DNA from: Phyllostachys edulis
Lineage: Eukaryota; Streptophyta; Magnoliopsida; Poales; Poaceae
Reading direction: 5' to 3'
DNA length: 64,000 nucleotides
NCBI GenBank assembly: GCA_036346405.1
Contig: CM070548.1
Span: 60,510,611-60,574,610 of the forward strand
The notes beneath the pieces were generated by a model. The model saw nothing but the letters and a program-made list of their open reading frames with translations. It did not search any database and was not told where the DNA came from. Position 1 is the stretch's first letter, and each line of letters begins with the position of its first letter. Shown one piece after another: positions 12,713 to 25,679 of this stretch. A program made the position numbers and the translations under genes.

Positions 12713-12993
12713 TGTTGTTGCAATCTAGATCTTACTTGGAACACACGCAGCCCCTAGAATACACGCACGCAACACAGGAAGAAGAAAACTGCGCAGGAGG
12801 GGAGACGGGAGTGTTTTTGGTGTTGTTGACAACTCAGCTATTTTTTGTATTCTATCCTCCTTTTTATCTCTGATTTACATGCAGTCGTGCTGCGTGCTGA
12901 TACCAGACTAACAGCAAGACAGCTACGTATACGCTGCTAACAAACTAACAACTAACTGCATATCTGGAGCTAACAGCATATCTTGAGCTAACA
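12713..12993 (-). repeat. LTR of the outer Copia element
   Basis: On the minus strand it would begin TGTTAGCTCAAG (plus-strand end 12993) and finish in CAACA next to the primer binding site. It holds internal repeats of the word agctaacagcatatc. The second copy lies outside the window, so the outer boundary rests only on the TG...CA ends. Confidence 0.6.
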
Positions 12994-14802
12994 GACTTTA
13001 AACAATCTCACGCGGCCATGCAAGATTCGATGTGAACGGCCTGCATGCAAACCACCCCTAAAACAAAAAAGACATGACATGCAACATGATTAAAAAAACT
13101 AACACAGGCTTCATGGAGAGACAAAGTTTCCACAGCGCAGAGGCTTTTGCTAGGAGAAAGGGCCGCCTCTACGTCTCTTTTCTCTATTCTCCCTTCCTTT
13201 ACTTATTTTGATCTGCTCCTCTTTTCATGTGAATGACGATCATATGAGAGAAGAAAGCAGAGAGATATGCATACGTTCGTCTGTATCAAAGTGAGGGTTT
13301 GCATAGTTCTTGGATCTCTTGCTAGCTACTGATCATGGGAAGCACTTCCACAGTGACCTAACTAGCTAGTAACTATAATATGTACAAACAGATGCTTACA
13401 TACTAGATATGTAGGTACATGTATAGCTCAAATGGTAGCTTTAGAGAGTGGTCAATGATGGCTTGGGAATCCAAGGGTGTTGGCTTTGATTTCCATCTCT
13501 TTTGCATGAAGCATAATGAGCTACTATACATGTAGCGAGGAAAGGCCTAGACAGCAACCCCATACCCTTCCATGTGTTCTCTTGCTCCTTTCTGTCTTTT
13601 AGTTTCCTTTTTCTCCTTCCTTTGGTGTGTGCTATTTTGCTAGTAAAATGGAGCAAAGAAAAACTTCTCATTTGATCTTGTAGTCAACTTGGTGTATTGA
13701 AGGTCGATGGACTGGTAAAAAAGAATGTGTGTGAGAGAGAGAGGGGGGGAGAGATAGATGGTAACCACCGGAGAAGCCAAACAGTATAGATCAACTAGGC
13801 TTTGTTTTCATGGAATGAGAATAGAAGAATATTATAGGAGAGATGATAGAAGTAATGTGTGAGCTTTTTGTTTCATGTGGGATGTGGATATTGGGAGGCC
13901 AGAGCACGTAGCTTTATGCATGCATGACAGAGAAAGAGAGGGTGGCAATCCCAAGACAAGCCTAGAGATTGAAGGGACCAAGAAAATGTGGCGTTTTCAT
14001 GCTTTTGTGAAAGGTTGCTAAATGCTACATCTTGCTACTACAAATAAACTTTATTTGAAGAAGGGGCGATTTTGAAGGAAAGTGTATGATATGCCTAGTT
14101 TTTTTCATAGTAGAAGTTATAAACCCTGGAAGAATAATAGAGTGTCTACATTGTGTTTTGAGATGATAAAGTGTCTACTGTCTACATTTGTTTGATGGAA
14201 ATATTCTCCTATATATGGTAACCTTTCGTTATGCATTAAAATGTGACTATCATGGTTTCTTGGAATTAATGAATTTTACAGGGAAGGCCTCAACTTGATT
14301 TGCATATAATTATTAACAAGAAGATATCTTCGATTAACTAGAATTGAGGTATATCGAGCCAAAATCATGTGAGCTTGCCTAATGAAATAATAATCATTTT
14401 CAACTAAGCTCTAAAAAGTTCTCAAACTCGACTTACTGAAATATTTTCGAGTCAATATCAAATCGAGAAAAAGAAACAAACTCATAGTCATATGTTTGAC
14501 GAGCCCGGAGTGTTTCTTGCAGCTATTGCGGGAAGCGAGATGGAGGCTCGCGCCGCCCAGCTCCTACGGCGACCTACATGCCCTCCGCATATTGAAATCC
14601 ATCATTATTGCCCCAAATCCAATCTGGATTCATGGCCTGGCCTTGGAGGTGATGAGAGCCAAGGATGGCTAGGTGCCAGGTCACCATCCGACTAGCGTCT
14701 ATCGTTTTCTTAAACCTTAGTCCTAACTACTGCAACCAAATACTACCGTACATTTGTGAGAAGTTGTAGAAAATATCCTAAATAGACAGCTCTAAAACTC
14801 TC
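12994..14802. other. AT-rich DNA without a gene
   Basis: Only short chance frames are present. A purine-rich microsatellite (gagagagag/ggggg) lies at about 13728-13760. A possible tRNA-derived SINE scrap lies at 13424-13493 and is listed separately. Nothing else is supported. Confidence 0.6.
13424..13493 (+). repeat. Possible tRNA-derived SINE scrap
   Basis: The word tagctcaaatgg resembles an RNA polymerase III box A. About 57 bases later ggctttgatttcc resembles a decayed box B. No target duplication or A-tail was found, so this is weak. Confidence 0.25.
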
Positions 14803-14805
14803 ATA

Positions 14806-15035
14806 CACTACCAGAATCGTCGAAGTTCCCGAGTGCTAGTAAGTTTCCCGAGTGTTTTGAATAAGACACTGGGAACTTCCCGAGTGCCTCATGAAACACT
14901 CGGAAATTAAAAACACTCGAAAGTTAACTTTCCGAGTGTCCGATCGGACACTCTGAAACTACGACGGAGCAACGGGAAAAATTAGCTCCCGAGTGTCGTT
15001 CGTTCTGAGACACTCTGGAGCTAAAAAGTAACGGT
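14806..15035. repeat. Left terminal and subterminal repeats of CACTA-1
   Basis: CACTACCAGA terminus followed by repeated cccgagtgt/acactcgg words in both orientations. In this superfamily such arrays bind the transposase partner protein. Confidence 0.85.
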
Positions 15036-17590
15036 TGGCCAATTCTCCCCACGCCGCCTGCTCCTCTCCGCTCCCAAACCCCCCCACCTTGCCACGGTTC
15101 TCTCCTGTTCCCCGCTCCCCAAAATCCCCTGCCTCCTCCCGTCCTCCTCCGCCTCCACCGGCCTTGCCACAGACTTGCCCACGCCTTTGAGTCCGCCTCC
15201 CCGGCTCCTCGGCTCACTCCTCCGCCGCCTCCTCCTCTGCCTCCCGGCTCCCCTCCTCCTGGCCGCCTCGATCCGTCCGCCTCCCAGCTCCCTCCTCCGA
15301 TCCGGCGCCACTCCTCCGGTGAGCATCCATTGTAGTAATTTGTATTGGGATATATATGGATGAAATTTATTGGAGATTCGGGTTTTGGAGTCCTATGCTT
15401 TTCATCACTGTCAACATCCCATTTGTAAAAAAAATCCACGATGGAGTGTTATATGCATGAGTATAATTAATCTTAGACCACTTCAACCCATTAAGGAGGA
15501 AAACTATAGAGCTACAATTTGGCATGCACTACGCAGAAGGCAAGTGATTAGTTCATCAAGTTGTCCTAGCACAATGCAAAATATGATGTTCATTTCAATC
15601 TGAAATGCGCGTATTAGATAAACTAGCTACATATAGGTTCTTTGAGAATTAATATAATACTTCTAGAGGTTGTGGATACAAACACACGTGGACATGTGGT
15701 TTTAGACCATATTATAGTGCTTAAGTTTCAATTTACACCACTAACAATATATATGTAAGTGAAAATCTTCTGAAGTAGGACAATGTTATGTTTGGAGCGG
15801 TATTTAAGTAGTATTAGATGACAAAATTGTGTAATCTTAAATAAAAAAGATGATAAAATTGTGTGATCCTTCATTAGTGTCAAATAATAAGATGTTATCT
15901 TCGTGTATGGTCGATGCATTTGGACATATAATTAAGGAAAACACTCAACCATATATTGTGAATGTGCTCTATCTTTAAGCTATAATAGCTTCTAATTTTT
16001 AGCAAACTATCTCGAGTCTGCTTTTAGTAAATCTCACAAAAGCTTTAGTGTGAAAAAAAGTAGACAATGATTTTTCAAAAAGAAAAGATGTATACACTGC
16101 AATAGTATGTGGCCTAGCCATTGATTTCGATCTATATGTCGAGTTGTTTAAGCTGTTGTGTAATGCTTACATATGAACAAGATTGATTTTGATCTGCTAA
16201 CGATTTCAACACACATGAAATTTCATCATATTTGGTTATATTTTGCTCTTTCTTTCTAATTAATTCACAAGTATGTAGCATTGTATATTCTATATTTCTT
16301 CCTTCGGATATATATTCTTGCATACAAATGATGGTTTACCTATCTCAACATATAATATATGCCCATATGAGTCAACATATAATGCATGGTTGTTTGACAA
16401 TTGGTGTGGTTCCATAAAGCTTTATTAATTTAATATAATATATACAAGTATGCAACACACATAGCATATGTTCGAACTAATTATAATCAAAGACAAAATA
16501 AAGCTAAAATGATGGGTCCTTAGATTGTGTTGCTTCTAATTAATTAGAACAAATTAATTAACACAAGTTTGAGACTATGAGAGGAGCATAAGATGGTTTC
16601 ATCCTTTTGAGATAGAATATTGATGTGGTAAATGTGGTTAATTTATATGTGTGAAATAATAGGATATTTTGGTCAAGAAGTTTCTCTTTTATGTATGTCT
16701 ATATTCTTCCTTTAGAGAAATGGAGCAGTTTAGACATGAGGATTCGGTATTTACTTCAAAAAAGTACCTAATAGGTCGGCTCGAGTGACAACCATGCATA
16801 TTAATGTTTGTCCATAATATTATTTTGAAGGATATGTGCAAATTAAGGAGGTTCCTCGAGTAGACATTGAGGAGTATGGACGTACACTATGATGGAATAA
16901 GATGTCAACTAGGATGCAATACGCAGCGGGTGCACGCAAAACAATGTGCAGCGTAGTTGATGTGATGCATGTTCATTTTCAAAAATTGCACGTATGTATA
17001 CGCATGCATGGGTGTGAGTGGCTGCACGTATGCTTGATTGCTTGGTGATGTCTTTGTTTGTGATGGGTCGATGCATCTTCTTTTTAAGAACGAGTCCCTC
17101 GCTAGAAAGTTCTATAGTTAGTCTCCTTTGGCTTTTTTTTGTTTGTTTTTGAAACGATTCTGTCCTAATATAGCTCATGGTTTTCAATACAGTGCTGCCG
17201 CCTCCCCTCGCCGACTGTCTCCACCGACACACACCGCACCATCTTCCCCACCGCAGCTCCTCGGCTCCCTCACCCAAGAAGTAATCAGAAGGTAATGGAT
17301 AAGTGCAAAAAGAAATAAAGTTTGCTTATTTTCTTTTGTGTTGTCCATTTATGGTGGATTGATATGTCATTACAATGCTACATTAACGTGTTAATAAATA
17401 AAGGTATTCATATATATTGAAAGAAAGTGTTTTTATGTCTGCTGATCATGTATATTGTCTTCATGTCAATCTGCTTTAGTGTACATATATAGGGCATGCA
17501 TCATAGGGTAGCTTCTAGCTAGCTCTGTAGTTGTAATTTTGACATAAATAAGAGTTGGATTAAAATATGCGTTATGTTTTGCACACTAGG
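15036..17590. other. Leader region of CACTA-1 upstream of the transposase
   Basis: It contains a GC-rich, pyrimidine-biased block (15050-15325) resembling an untranslated leader, then AT-rich sequence like a long intron, then a short GC-rich block near 17195-17280. The open frames in the GC-rich block are low-complexity Pro/Leu/Arg and run on both strands, so I do not call them genes. Confidence 0.5.
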
Positions 17591-19863
17591 ATGGCCGAGG
17601 ATCGTAGTTGGATGTACACCGGGCGAGAGCGATGGGTGACTGTACTCAAGAATGGATGGAAAAGTCGATGATTTTGTGGATCGAGCATTTGCTAGGCGTA
17701 ATGGACGGGGTGTGTTGTGCCCTTGTTCTCGTTGTTCAACACACGGCCACAAACGAGGGCAACAATGATCGCACACTGTGCAAGTACGGATTTAGGGCGT
17801 GCTATACCGTGTGGGTGTATCACTACGAGTCACAACATAGCGGTCGATGTGCTAAGGGAGGAAACGGACGATGGCGGCCACAATGAGAGTAGGATAGAAG
17901 ACATGCTAGATGATGTGCGCCATGCATATGGGCCACCGCCGAGGAAGAACCGGAGCTCGCAACAAGGGCTTTTTTGATATGTTGTCCGCAATGAAGTCAA
18001 CCACTTCACGGGCACACACAGTGTCCCAACTAGATGCCATCACACGACTACTTGTCATCAAGTCTCAATTCAAAGACAAGCATTGCTTGCTTTGATGCAT
18101 TCTTAAGCGTGTTTAGCACTCTTCTCCCGTGATGGTCACAAACTGCCCGCTAACTTGTATGAGGCCAAGAAATTGATAAGCGCACTAAATATGCCATATG
18201 AGAAGATAGATGTTTGTCCAAATCATTGCATGCTATTTAGGAATGAGAATGTGGACAAAGATCACCGTGATAAGTGTGGTGAGTCTAGGTTTGTTGAGGT
18301 TGACTCGTGATGGTCAAGAGGCGACTTCCTATTGGCGTAAAAATACTTCGCTATCTACCATTTGTGCCACTTAATCCAACGGTTATACATGTCCGAGGTT
18401 TCAGCCAAACAAATGGTATGGCACAAGTATGGTCGTCGGTACCATAATGACAAGATGGTCCACCCATCCGATGGTGAAGCATGGAAGCAATTTGATCGAG
18501 ACTATGTAGAGTTTGCCGCGAGCCTCTAACGCTCAATTGCAATTGCAAGCGATGGGTTTAACCCATTTGGTATGGGGTTGCGCCATACAAACCGTTATTC
18601 GTGTTTGTCATTCCTTAACCTTCCACTCGGCGTTTGCATGCGTATAAAGACATATTCCTTTCGTTGATAATCCACGGTCCCGAATACCTGGGAAGAATAT
18701 GAGTGTATTCATGGAGCGGTGGTGGATGAATTGTTACATGCTTGGGAACAAGGCATAGTGACATATGATCGGGCATTGAAACAGAACTTCACTATGCGGT
18801 CGCGTATCACACATCCATGCATGACTTCCTGCGACGGGATATTCTCAGGGTGGTCTACATGGGAAGATGCCATGCCCAATCTGTAGGAGACGCGTTGCGG
18901 GTCATTGGCTAAAGCATGGTCACAAGCACTCCTTCTTCGATTGTCATCGTCAATTCCTTCCAATTGACCACGAATTGAAGTGACACAACCGGATTTAGGG
19001 CCAATATTGCTGTCCGCATGGGACCACCACGCCGTCTGGCGGTGAGGAGGTTCGTGCATGGCTAGATGCTTTGAAGCCTCTTGATGATGGTGATGGGTTC
19101 GAGAAATATGGTGAGGAGCACAATTGGACTCACATTCCAAGTTTGTGGCGGTGCCATACTTTCATAAGCTCATTCTTCCCCATAACATAGATGTAATGCA
19201 TAATGAGAAGAATGTTGCAGAGGCCATATTTAGCACATTCTTTGACATTCCGCATAAGACGAAGGACAATGTGAAGGCTCGCCTTGATCAGAGGAGCTTT
19301 GCAATGAGCCCTCGCCGAATATGATCCATAAGCCGACCATGGCAAGTGGGAGAAGCCAAGAGCTAGTTATTGCCTAACTAGGGTTCAGAGGAAGGAGATT
19401 TTGGAATGGTTTGAGACCCTAAAGTTTCTCGATGGGTATCCAAAGAATCTGAGAAGAGGAGTGAATTTAGCTACCATGCGCATCAATGGCCTAAAGAGCC
19501 ATGACTACCACATATTCATGGAACGCCTTTTGCTCGTGATGATCCGTGGCTACGCCCCGAGTGTGTTTGGCAAGTGATGGCGGAGTTGAGCTTTTTTATC
19601 GACAGACTATGTGCGAAAGAGATAGATCCCATGGTAATATCAACTATGGAGCGTGAAGTGCCCGTGTTACTTTGCAAGTTGGAAAAGATCTTTCCACCGC
19701 TTCTTCAATCCAATGCAACATCTCGATTCTCCATCTTCCCTATGAAGCTAGGATGGGGGACCATTGCAAAACCGTGGATGTATCCAATTGAGAGGAGCAA
19801 AAGGAACTACGGGCAAAGCAAAAATCGATCACGTGTTGAAGCATCCATAGCGAGGCGTATATA
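17591..19863 (+). pseudogene. TNP2-type CACTA transposase with DUF4218, frameshifted
   Basis: This gene would cut and paste the element. The start at 17591 gives MAEDRSWMYTGRE, the usual opening of plant TNP2 proteins. Recognisable blocks follow in different frames: CKYGFRACYTVWVYH (about 17778-17823); DMLSAMKS and VSQLDAITRLLVIKSQF (17970-18078); CPNHCMLFRNE with DKCGESRF (18215-18295), a TNP2 metal-binding-like segment; SDGFNPFGM (about 18550); HNIDVMHNEKNV (19180-19217); then the DUF4218 block at 19577-19861 (FIDRLCAKEID, CKLEKIFPP, PWMYPIERS). At least five frame changes and several stops separate these blocks, so no active enzyme is encoded here. Confidence 0.88.
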
Positions 19864-20160
19864 ATTGAGGAAATTTCCCATTTCACATCAATATACTTTC
19901 GATAATGTTACATGACGTGCACAATCAAACCTCACGATACAATATTGGCATCCTCAAAATAATTGCTAACTTAGCCTCTTCACCTAAGAGGTGACACTTC
20001 AAGCGTGGTACTCCCAAAGTTTTATCGCGGGATGAGTGGTTGATCGTGATGTTGTATGTCTTTACCAACCTCTCCGAAGTGGATGATTACATTAGGTATG
20101 CAACAATTATTTTTTCCCAATAATTGATGTATGAGTGTTTTAATCTACTTGTCTTGTTGC

Positions 20161-20952
20161 CTATAGGGAATTTGTTAGGAGCGAGTGGAAGCAACGTCGA
20201 GACCCATCCGAAAAACAAGTTGCGACCCTTCTTAGGAAGGGTGCTGGGAATTGTAAACCAAATTTCCCGACTTGGTTCTATCAGAAAGTAACTTCTCTAT
20301 TAGCTACTCCCCCTTGCACATAATATTTACTAAGTAAAGAGGAACTAATACATGAAACCCATTCTATTTATGTCAGAGAGTTTGAAGGACAAGTCTATGA
20401 GCAAAGTGAATTGAAGCAAGTTGCTCAAGGATGCCACACTCGGGTCTTTGTCCTATAGTACCTCGATGTGAATGGGTACCGCTTCGAACATCGACACATG
20501 AGAGGAACGGCCTAATGCAACAACAATTAACAAAGGATTGGTGACTATAGGACAAGATGAGAGCGATACACTGTTGAATACTATGGAGTAATTGAAGAAA
20601 TAATTGAACTATATTTCCATGGTAGCAAACCTCTCAAACTTATGTTATTCAAATGTCATTGGTTCCATCCGCTTAGGGAGTCGACGATACATCACTTGAA
20701 ATGGTTGAAGTTGCACATCAATCAATCCTACCGAGCAATGACCCATTTATTGTGGCTCGACAAGCCACCCAAGTATACTACATCCCGCACCCATGCAAAA
20801 CTATGAGTAGTCTCTTGGATTGGTGGGTAGTACATAAGGTGCAACCATATGGTAAACTACCTACCCCTAGTGAGCAGGACTACAACATGGAGACCAACAA
20901 TGGTGTTGACCTATTCTTTCAAGAAGATGGGCTACCAGGACTTTTCAAATAA
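20161..20952 (+). pseudogene. DUF4216-like C-terminal part of the CACTA transposase, broken
   Basis: Continues the TNP2 gene. EFVRSEWKQRRDPSEKQ and KPNFPTWFYQK lie at 20168-20290. The remaining segments show VNGYRFEH, then YYGVIEEIIELYFHG (about 20578-20625), LMLFKCHWF, and DPFIVARQATQVYYI in the open block at 20701-20952. These match the DUF4216 domain usually found at the C-terminus of TNP2 transposases. The blocks are split over frames with stops. An acidic stretch follows to about 21110 without a recognisable domain. Confidence 0.75.
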
Positions 20953-21307
20953 TAATTGGGGAAGAGGACGATCACATGGATGATATTCAAATCGATGCCG
21001 ATGAGGTTGTAAACCAAGAGGACTTGGAACTACTTAATCGCTAGACATTGATGGCAATCAAGGGGATGACGCCGAGTCAACACCTCATGATAGTGACGAT
21101 GACTTTTAGAGGGCCCATCTCATGAGGATCCCATTGTAGACGACTACTTCTAAGCATGATCTTGTATGTCTTCCATTTATTTGTCGCATGTTTTTAATTT
21201 TTGTATGAGCTTACTTGATTACGTTATATTACATTTTTCTATGAGCTTACTTGATTATGCTATATTAATTGATTTATTTTATTTTATTTCATTTCAGACA
21301 CCAAAAA

Positions 21308-23687
21308 TGAGTGGCGCCGACGAGGCAAAGATACTCTAGTCGAGGCAGACGCTTGTTTTCCACTCGAGGAGGCAGAGGGCAGCGCATGCCACTCGACGAG
21401 GTAGAGGGCAGCCACGGCCCCTCCAGAGGCAGAGGGCAGCCACGGCCCCTCGGGAGGCGATGGGGCAGCCACGGCCCTCCAGAGGCAATGGGGCAGCCGT
21501 GGCCACTAGACGAGGTAGAGGGCAGCCACGGCCCTCCAGAGGCGATGGGGCAGCCGCCCTCGAGGCGGGGGTCTACCTCTAGTAGATCAGCCTCAGACCC
21601 GCCCTCACGTCTTGATGATGTGGAGCGTGAGGCGGAGGTGAGGAGGAAGAGCAAGACCTTGAGGCGGAGGTGAGGAGGATGAGCACCATGAGGTACAAGA
21701 ATATTGGATGCGAGGACTGCGAACCCGCCACTTACGACCAACCCGAGAGGAGGAGAAGACTTTCATCGTTCTGTTGGCGACACGTAAGTAATCATTTACA
21801 CTTTCACTAATTTAGCCCACTTACTTGCATACCTAAAAAACTAATATGCGGCAATGGCGAGAAGAAGGCGGGGTGACAAACGAGACTTCGAACGGCATAA
21901 TTGGCGTGTTGCCGATGGCACTTCCTGGGTTGGTCACATACTGAGGACGGCGGAGAACTGCATGGACATGGTGCCACTCAGGTCAGCTGCAGATATCTGC
22001 CGCCCTTGAAGGAGAGGTTCCATTTGACAATTTGTTTGCGCGTGGTGGAGGAAAGTTTTTGGGTAAGTGACTAAATATTCAAATCTGCTTTTATGTGTTC
22101 CTATGCATGTTAGGGTTGATTTGGCCCCAATGTTCAATCACCTAATGGCAACTAGCTATTTAACTCAAAGATTAATTTTTTCGAAAGTATTAATACAAAC
22201 TAGATCACTAAACAACCATACTTAACTTACGGTAGATTAGGCTAGTTTTGCTCAATCTATTCATGTTCTGATAGTTATCTTAATTGTGATGCATAACCAA
22301 ATCATCATCAACTATTTATTAGCTAGTACATGGCTAAAATGGTAGTTTTCAATCAAAGACCTATCTAAATTGCACAAGGAGTACTAACATTTTGAAGAAC
22401 ACAGAAGCCATTTGAGGACAAAGTCGATATTTTGTGTTTTTATGCAAACCTAACCTAGCTAATCTCACTTGTTTGGTACTAAAACTTCAAGTAGTCGACA
22501 TGTTTAATTTACCTCTTTTGGATGTTTAGTAGCCAAGTAATAAATGTCAACTAACTTAATCATCTTATTCTTTATCAATTCCTTTTCGCTTTCATCAACT
22601 AACTTAATCATCTTATTCTTTATCAATTCTTTATTCTTTGATTGTAGTGGTGGTTTCGATGGGTCGATTGGACGAAGTCGATTCGAAAGCGAGTGCTTCG
22701 TAATTATGTTAAGAAGCTCATCCCACAGATGTTCTACTGAAACGCATCCAAGCGGTGATCTGTTACCACACAAGTGCTTCGACAATGATTCATAGGGCCA
22801 ACGCCGCCAAACGCATATCACTTTCGACGAGTACATGCGGTAACCAACTCGAACAAACGATGTCCTTGATTACAATCAATTCTAGTTTATTCATATTTAA
22901 CACTTGGTTAATTTAGGCAATACCTTGGTGGGCCTGAAGTGTGAAGATGCATGGCGCAGATTCTCCGAGACAGTGGTGCAATGAACGATGGTTGCGCCTC
23001 TCGTCTTTGCTAGGGAGCGGCGATTGTTGATGGACGGACAAAGACATCGCCAAGGCAGCTCCTCCATGGCTCGTTACAAGAAGAACCTGGTAGGTCAACA
23101 TGTTCATATTGATTGTATGTTGCAGATACATATTTATTGACCGCCGTGGTTTTTTTGGGTGCAGGAAAAGAAAAAGCAGAGGCCTGTCTCCGATATGGAG
23201 GCATATGTAGAAGCTAGGAGGGGTGATCAGGAGGGCACCTTGTGCAGCCAGCGCGCGACAGAGCACTTGGTACGATTTCTGATCATTTTGTCCCTGATGA
23301 TTTCCGCTCCTTGATGATTTTGTCCAACAGGCTGCATATACTGATGCTGCTAAGGAGATTCATGGCCCGGAGTACGACGTCATGAATTCGCCACTAGACG
23401 CGAGTGCTGTGTACAAGGCTGGCAAGGGGAAGAAACATGGTCGTTTCTTCATGGGTGCCGGCTACATTAGCACCCCGACCACCCTCTCCGAGGTCCGATC
23501 CACGAGTGCTGATCAAACGATTGAGGTACACCTTCAATGTCGACAGCAACCACCATCACATGTTTCCGAGTCTCGGTTTTCTCGACTTGAGACGAGGCCG
23601 CAAGAGGAAATTGAGGCTAGATAAATGTTAGAGCAAATGCTCATGCAAAGTTAGTTGGGCGTGGTAGTATGATAACAAAGTAATATG

Positions 23688-23740
<53 letters not shown>

Positions 23741-24102
23741 TACTTGGCTAATGTATGACAATGTGCAAACAAATATGCACGTACTCGGGACCGGACTCGA
23801 CCTAATGCCTCTCCGTCGGGGAACCATTTGCCTCACTTATCTGCTCCTGTTAGTAATCGATAATCGATTATTATATTGTTAGTCTCTTATGAGTGCTTGA
23901 TTGAGAATACATTGAAATGACATGCAATGTACTTATTGGTCGCCATCGCAAATTTCTTATAATGCGATTTCTTATGAAAATGCAGGAACGGCGGGATCGC
24001 TTGCTTCGATCGCTAATCCTCAAGATGTTTGGTGCACATGTTGAAGATCATGTGAATGCATCCATCGCCGAGAGGTCACCACCGGTGCTTGCTATTTTAT
24101 GA
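21308..24102 (+). pseudogene. Transposase_24 (Ptta/En/Spm) type second gene of CACTA-1
   Basis: Exon-like pieces are separated by AT-rich intron-like DNA. The first (21308-21680) has a tandem repeat encoding Gly/Gln/Pro/Arg-rich sequence. Later pieces include HNWRVADGTSW (about 21897), WTKSIRKRVLRNYVKKLIPQ (22666-22730) and MARYKKNL (about 23065). The clearest block is 23165-23600 (KKKQRPVSDMEAYVEARRGD; KAGKGKKHGRFFMGAGYIS), which is the typical C-terminal region of plant Transposase_24 proteins. A last piece at 23985-24102 (ERRDRLLRSLILKMFG) looks like the final exon. In En/Spm-like elements a second protein binds the subterminal repeats. This copy is broken. Confidence 0.65.
23690..23738. 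repeat. (TA)n microsatellite
   Basis: An almost pure TA dinucleotide run of about 48 bases in an intron-like part of CACTA-1. Confidence 0.95.
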
Positions 24103-24734
24103 TCTACTAAAAGGATACCAATATTAGAAAACATTCACAATCGTGATTGCTAAAAATGGAAAAAATGGCTTCATATATAACTAATTCTCTATATCTATAT
24201 CATAAATTCTTTTGAAATGTGTCAACATATAATAATTTGTATGTACACTCCTTTGTATGAATTTGATGATAAGTGCTTGAGACATAAATGTTGATCAAGA
24301 GTTCACAATGACAAAATTTTGAGAGTTGCGAGAATGATCAATTAGGCCACAAGCTAGTGGCCCACACCCTGTGCATGCCCTTAACAGATTTGCCATGTTA
24401 TTAGGTTGCTCATCATGATTTAAAGGAATTTTTTGCTTTGTCAATAGTTTGGTTAATTATCTTTTCATGTATCAATTCCTAACTTTTGTTGTAACATGGC
24501 ACTAATATTAAGTTTTGCTCTATCTGCGAGAACTTTGAAAATGATGCTCTTATGCACCAAGATTGAAGCAGAAATTTTGTGCATGCAAATGGTTGTAGTG
24601 ATACTTGTTATTTGGAACTGCTATATGTATAATAATGCCTTATGCTTACATTTTCGAACTTGATCTTGAATGTTGTGAGCTCGAACCTGTTATGATGTCT
24701 TTTGTTCGATCTATACATTTATATATACATATAT

Positions 24735-24870
24735 TGTGGAATGGATGGATGGATGGATTATTTGATTGTCAGTGGAATGGATGGATGGATGGATGATTAT
24801 TTGACTCGCTGTGGAATGGATGGATTGATTATTTGATGTTGTGGAATGGATGGATTGATTATTTGATTGT
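24735..24870. repeat. (GGAT)n tetranucleotide repeat with higher-order copies
   Basis: Four blocks of atggatggatgg are separated by ttatttgattgtcagtgga-like spacers, giving a larger repeat of about 35-60 bases. It lies just inside the right subterminal array of CACTA-1. Confidence 0.9.
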
Positions 24871-24904
24871 CAGTGGAATAGATTTTAAATGAATTTGTGA
24901 AAAT

Positions 24905-25366
24905 TCGGGTGCAGCAGGTTTGTCGATTTCCCGAGTGCCTCATCGATTTATCGAGTGTTTGGCACTCGAAATAGACCAAAGTTTCGAGTGTTGACACTCG
25001 GAAAGAGACAAAACTTTCCCGAGTGTCGACACTCGAAATTGAAACTTCGAAAACGACAAAAAGTTTCCCGAGTGTAGACACTCGGAAAACTTGACCGTGG
25101 CAATTTCTCATGATCCGTCTTCAAGATTTCCGAGTGTTTTGGACCGTATTCAGTGTTAACACTCGGTAGTAGTTCCCGTTACGGCTGGAGAAGCCGTTCA
25201 GCGGGGTTTTTCCCGAGTGTAACACTCGGGAAACCGTTTTTCTCCCGAGTACGCTATCCCGAGTGCTTTTTCCCGAGTGTGACACTCGGGAAATATGTTT
25301 CCCGAGTGTTTCGCCCACTTTCCTGAGTGTTTTTGGCACTCGGGAAAAATCCTGTCTCTGGTAGTG
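24905..25366. repeat. Right terminal and subterminal repeats of CACTA-1
   Basis: At least ten cccgagtg/cactcggg words in mixed orientation, ending in tctctggtagtg. This array is denser and longer than the left one. Confidence 0.85.
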
Positions 25367-25369
25367 ATA

Positions 25370-25664
25370 GATACTTAATCAAAACAAATTAGCTAGGACC
25401 GTGCATTACAATATAATGGGATATAAATTATATCTTTCAAGAAATCTATATGGTGTTTTTAGCATATAGAGTAACTTTTTTCAATATTTGGATATAAACA
25501 AGGTGGTTCACGGATCGTGACAAGAGAGCAATCTAAGCATAGCCTAATTTGGTCTAACCGAGTCCAACCTAAGCCAATCTAGCCCGACACACCAGGCCCA
25601 ACCCAGCCTAGGTGGACGTACCTACCCAAACAAACCCGAGCCCAACCCCAATATAGGCCAGCCT
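25370..25664. other. Flank of CACTA-1 with a short degenerate repeat
   Basis: No gene. From about 25550 to 25665 there is a degenerate repeat of words like gcccaacccagcctaggt, a pattern of short diverged units. It has no coding signal. Confidence 0.5.
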
Positions 25665-25679
25665 AGCTAGGGGGATGTT

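Larger units (their letters stand above)
1..12993 (-). mobile_element. Copia LTR retrotransposon, left end outside window, split by a nested element
   Basis: Seen: pol domains at 1-2640 and gag at 11862-12570 read on the minus strand in the order expected for Ty1/copia (gag, protease region, integrase, reverse transcriptase). The two parts are separated by a complete second retrotransposon whose 5-bp duplication GCCGC (2675-2679, 11862-11866) marks the break. The gag text ending at 11862 continues into the glycine- and lysine-rich stretch before the zinc knuckle left of 2680. A primer binding site (12699-12710) and one LTR (12713-12993) close the right side. RNase H and the other LTR lie beyond the window start. 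Many frame breaks show that it is dead. Confidence 0.9.
14806..25366 (+). mobile_element. Complete CACTA (En/Spm) transposon, family with CACTACCAGA ends
   Basis: The left end reads CACTACCAGAATCG and the right end reads CTCTGGTAGTG, an inverted match. The 3-bp duplication ATA is perfect (14803-14805, 25367-25369). Subterminal regions at both ends carry many direct and inverted copies of CCCGAGTGT/ACACTCGGG. Two decayed genes lie inside on the plus strand: a TNP2-type transposase with DUF4218 and DUF4216 parts (17591-20952), and a Transposase_24-type gene (21308-24102). The layout is that of a once-autonomous CACTA element of 10.6 kb, now inactive because of frame breaks. Confidence 0.92.

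Noticed and set aside
14924..15439. 171-codon Gly/Arg-rich minus-strand frame
   Set aside because: It is the reverse of a C-rich leader block in CACTA-1 and overlaps the subterminal repeats.
21284..21741. Minus-strand 150-codon repeat frame
   Set aside because: It is the shadow of the plus-strand tandem repeat at the start of the Transposase_24-type gene.
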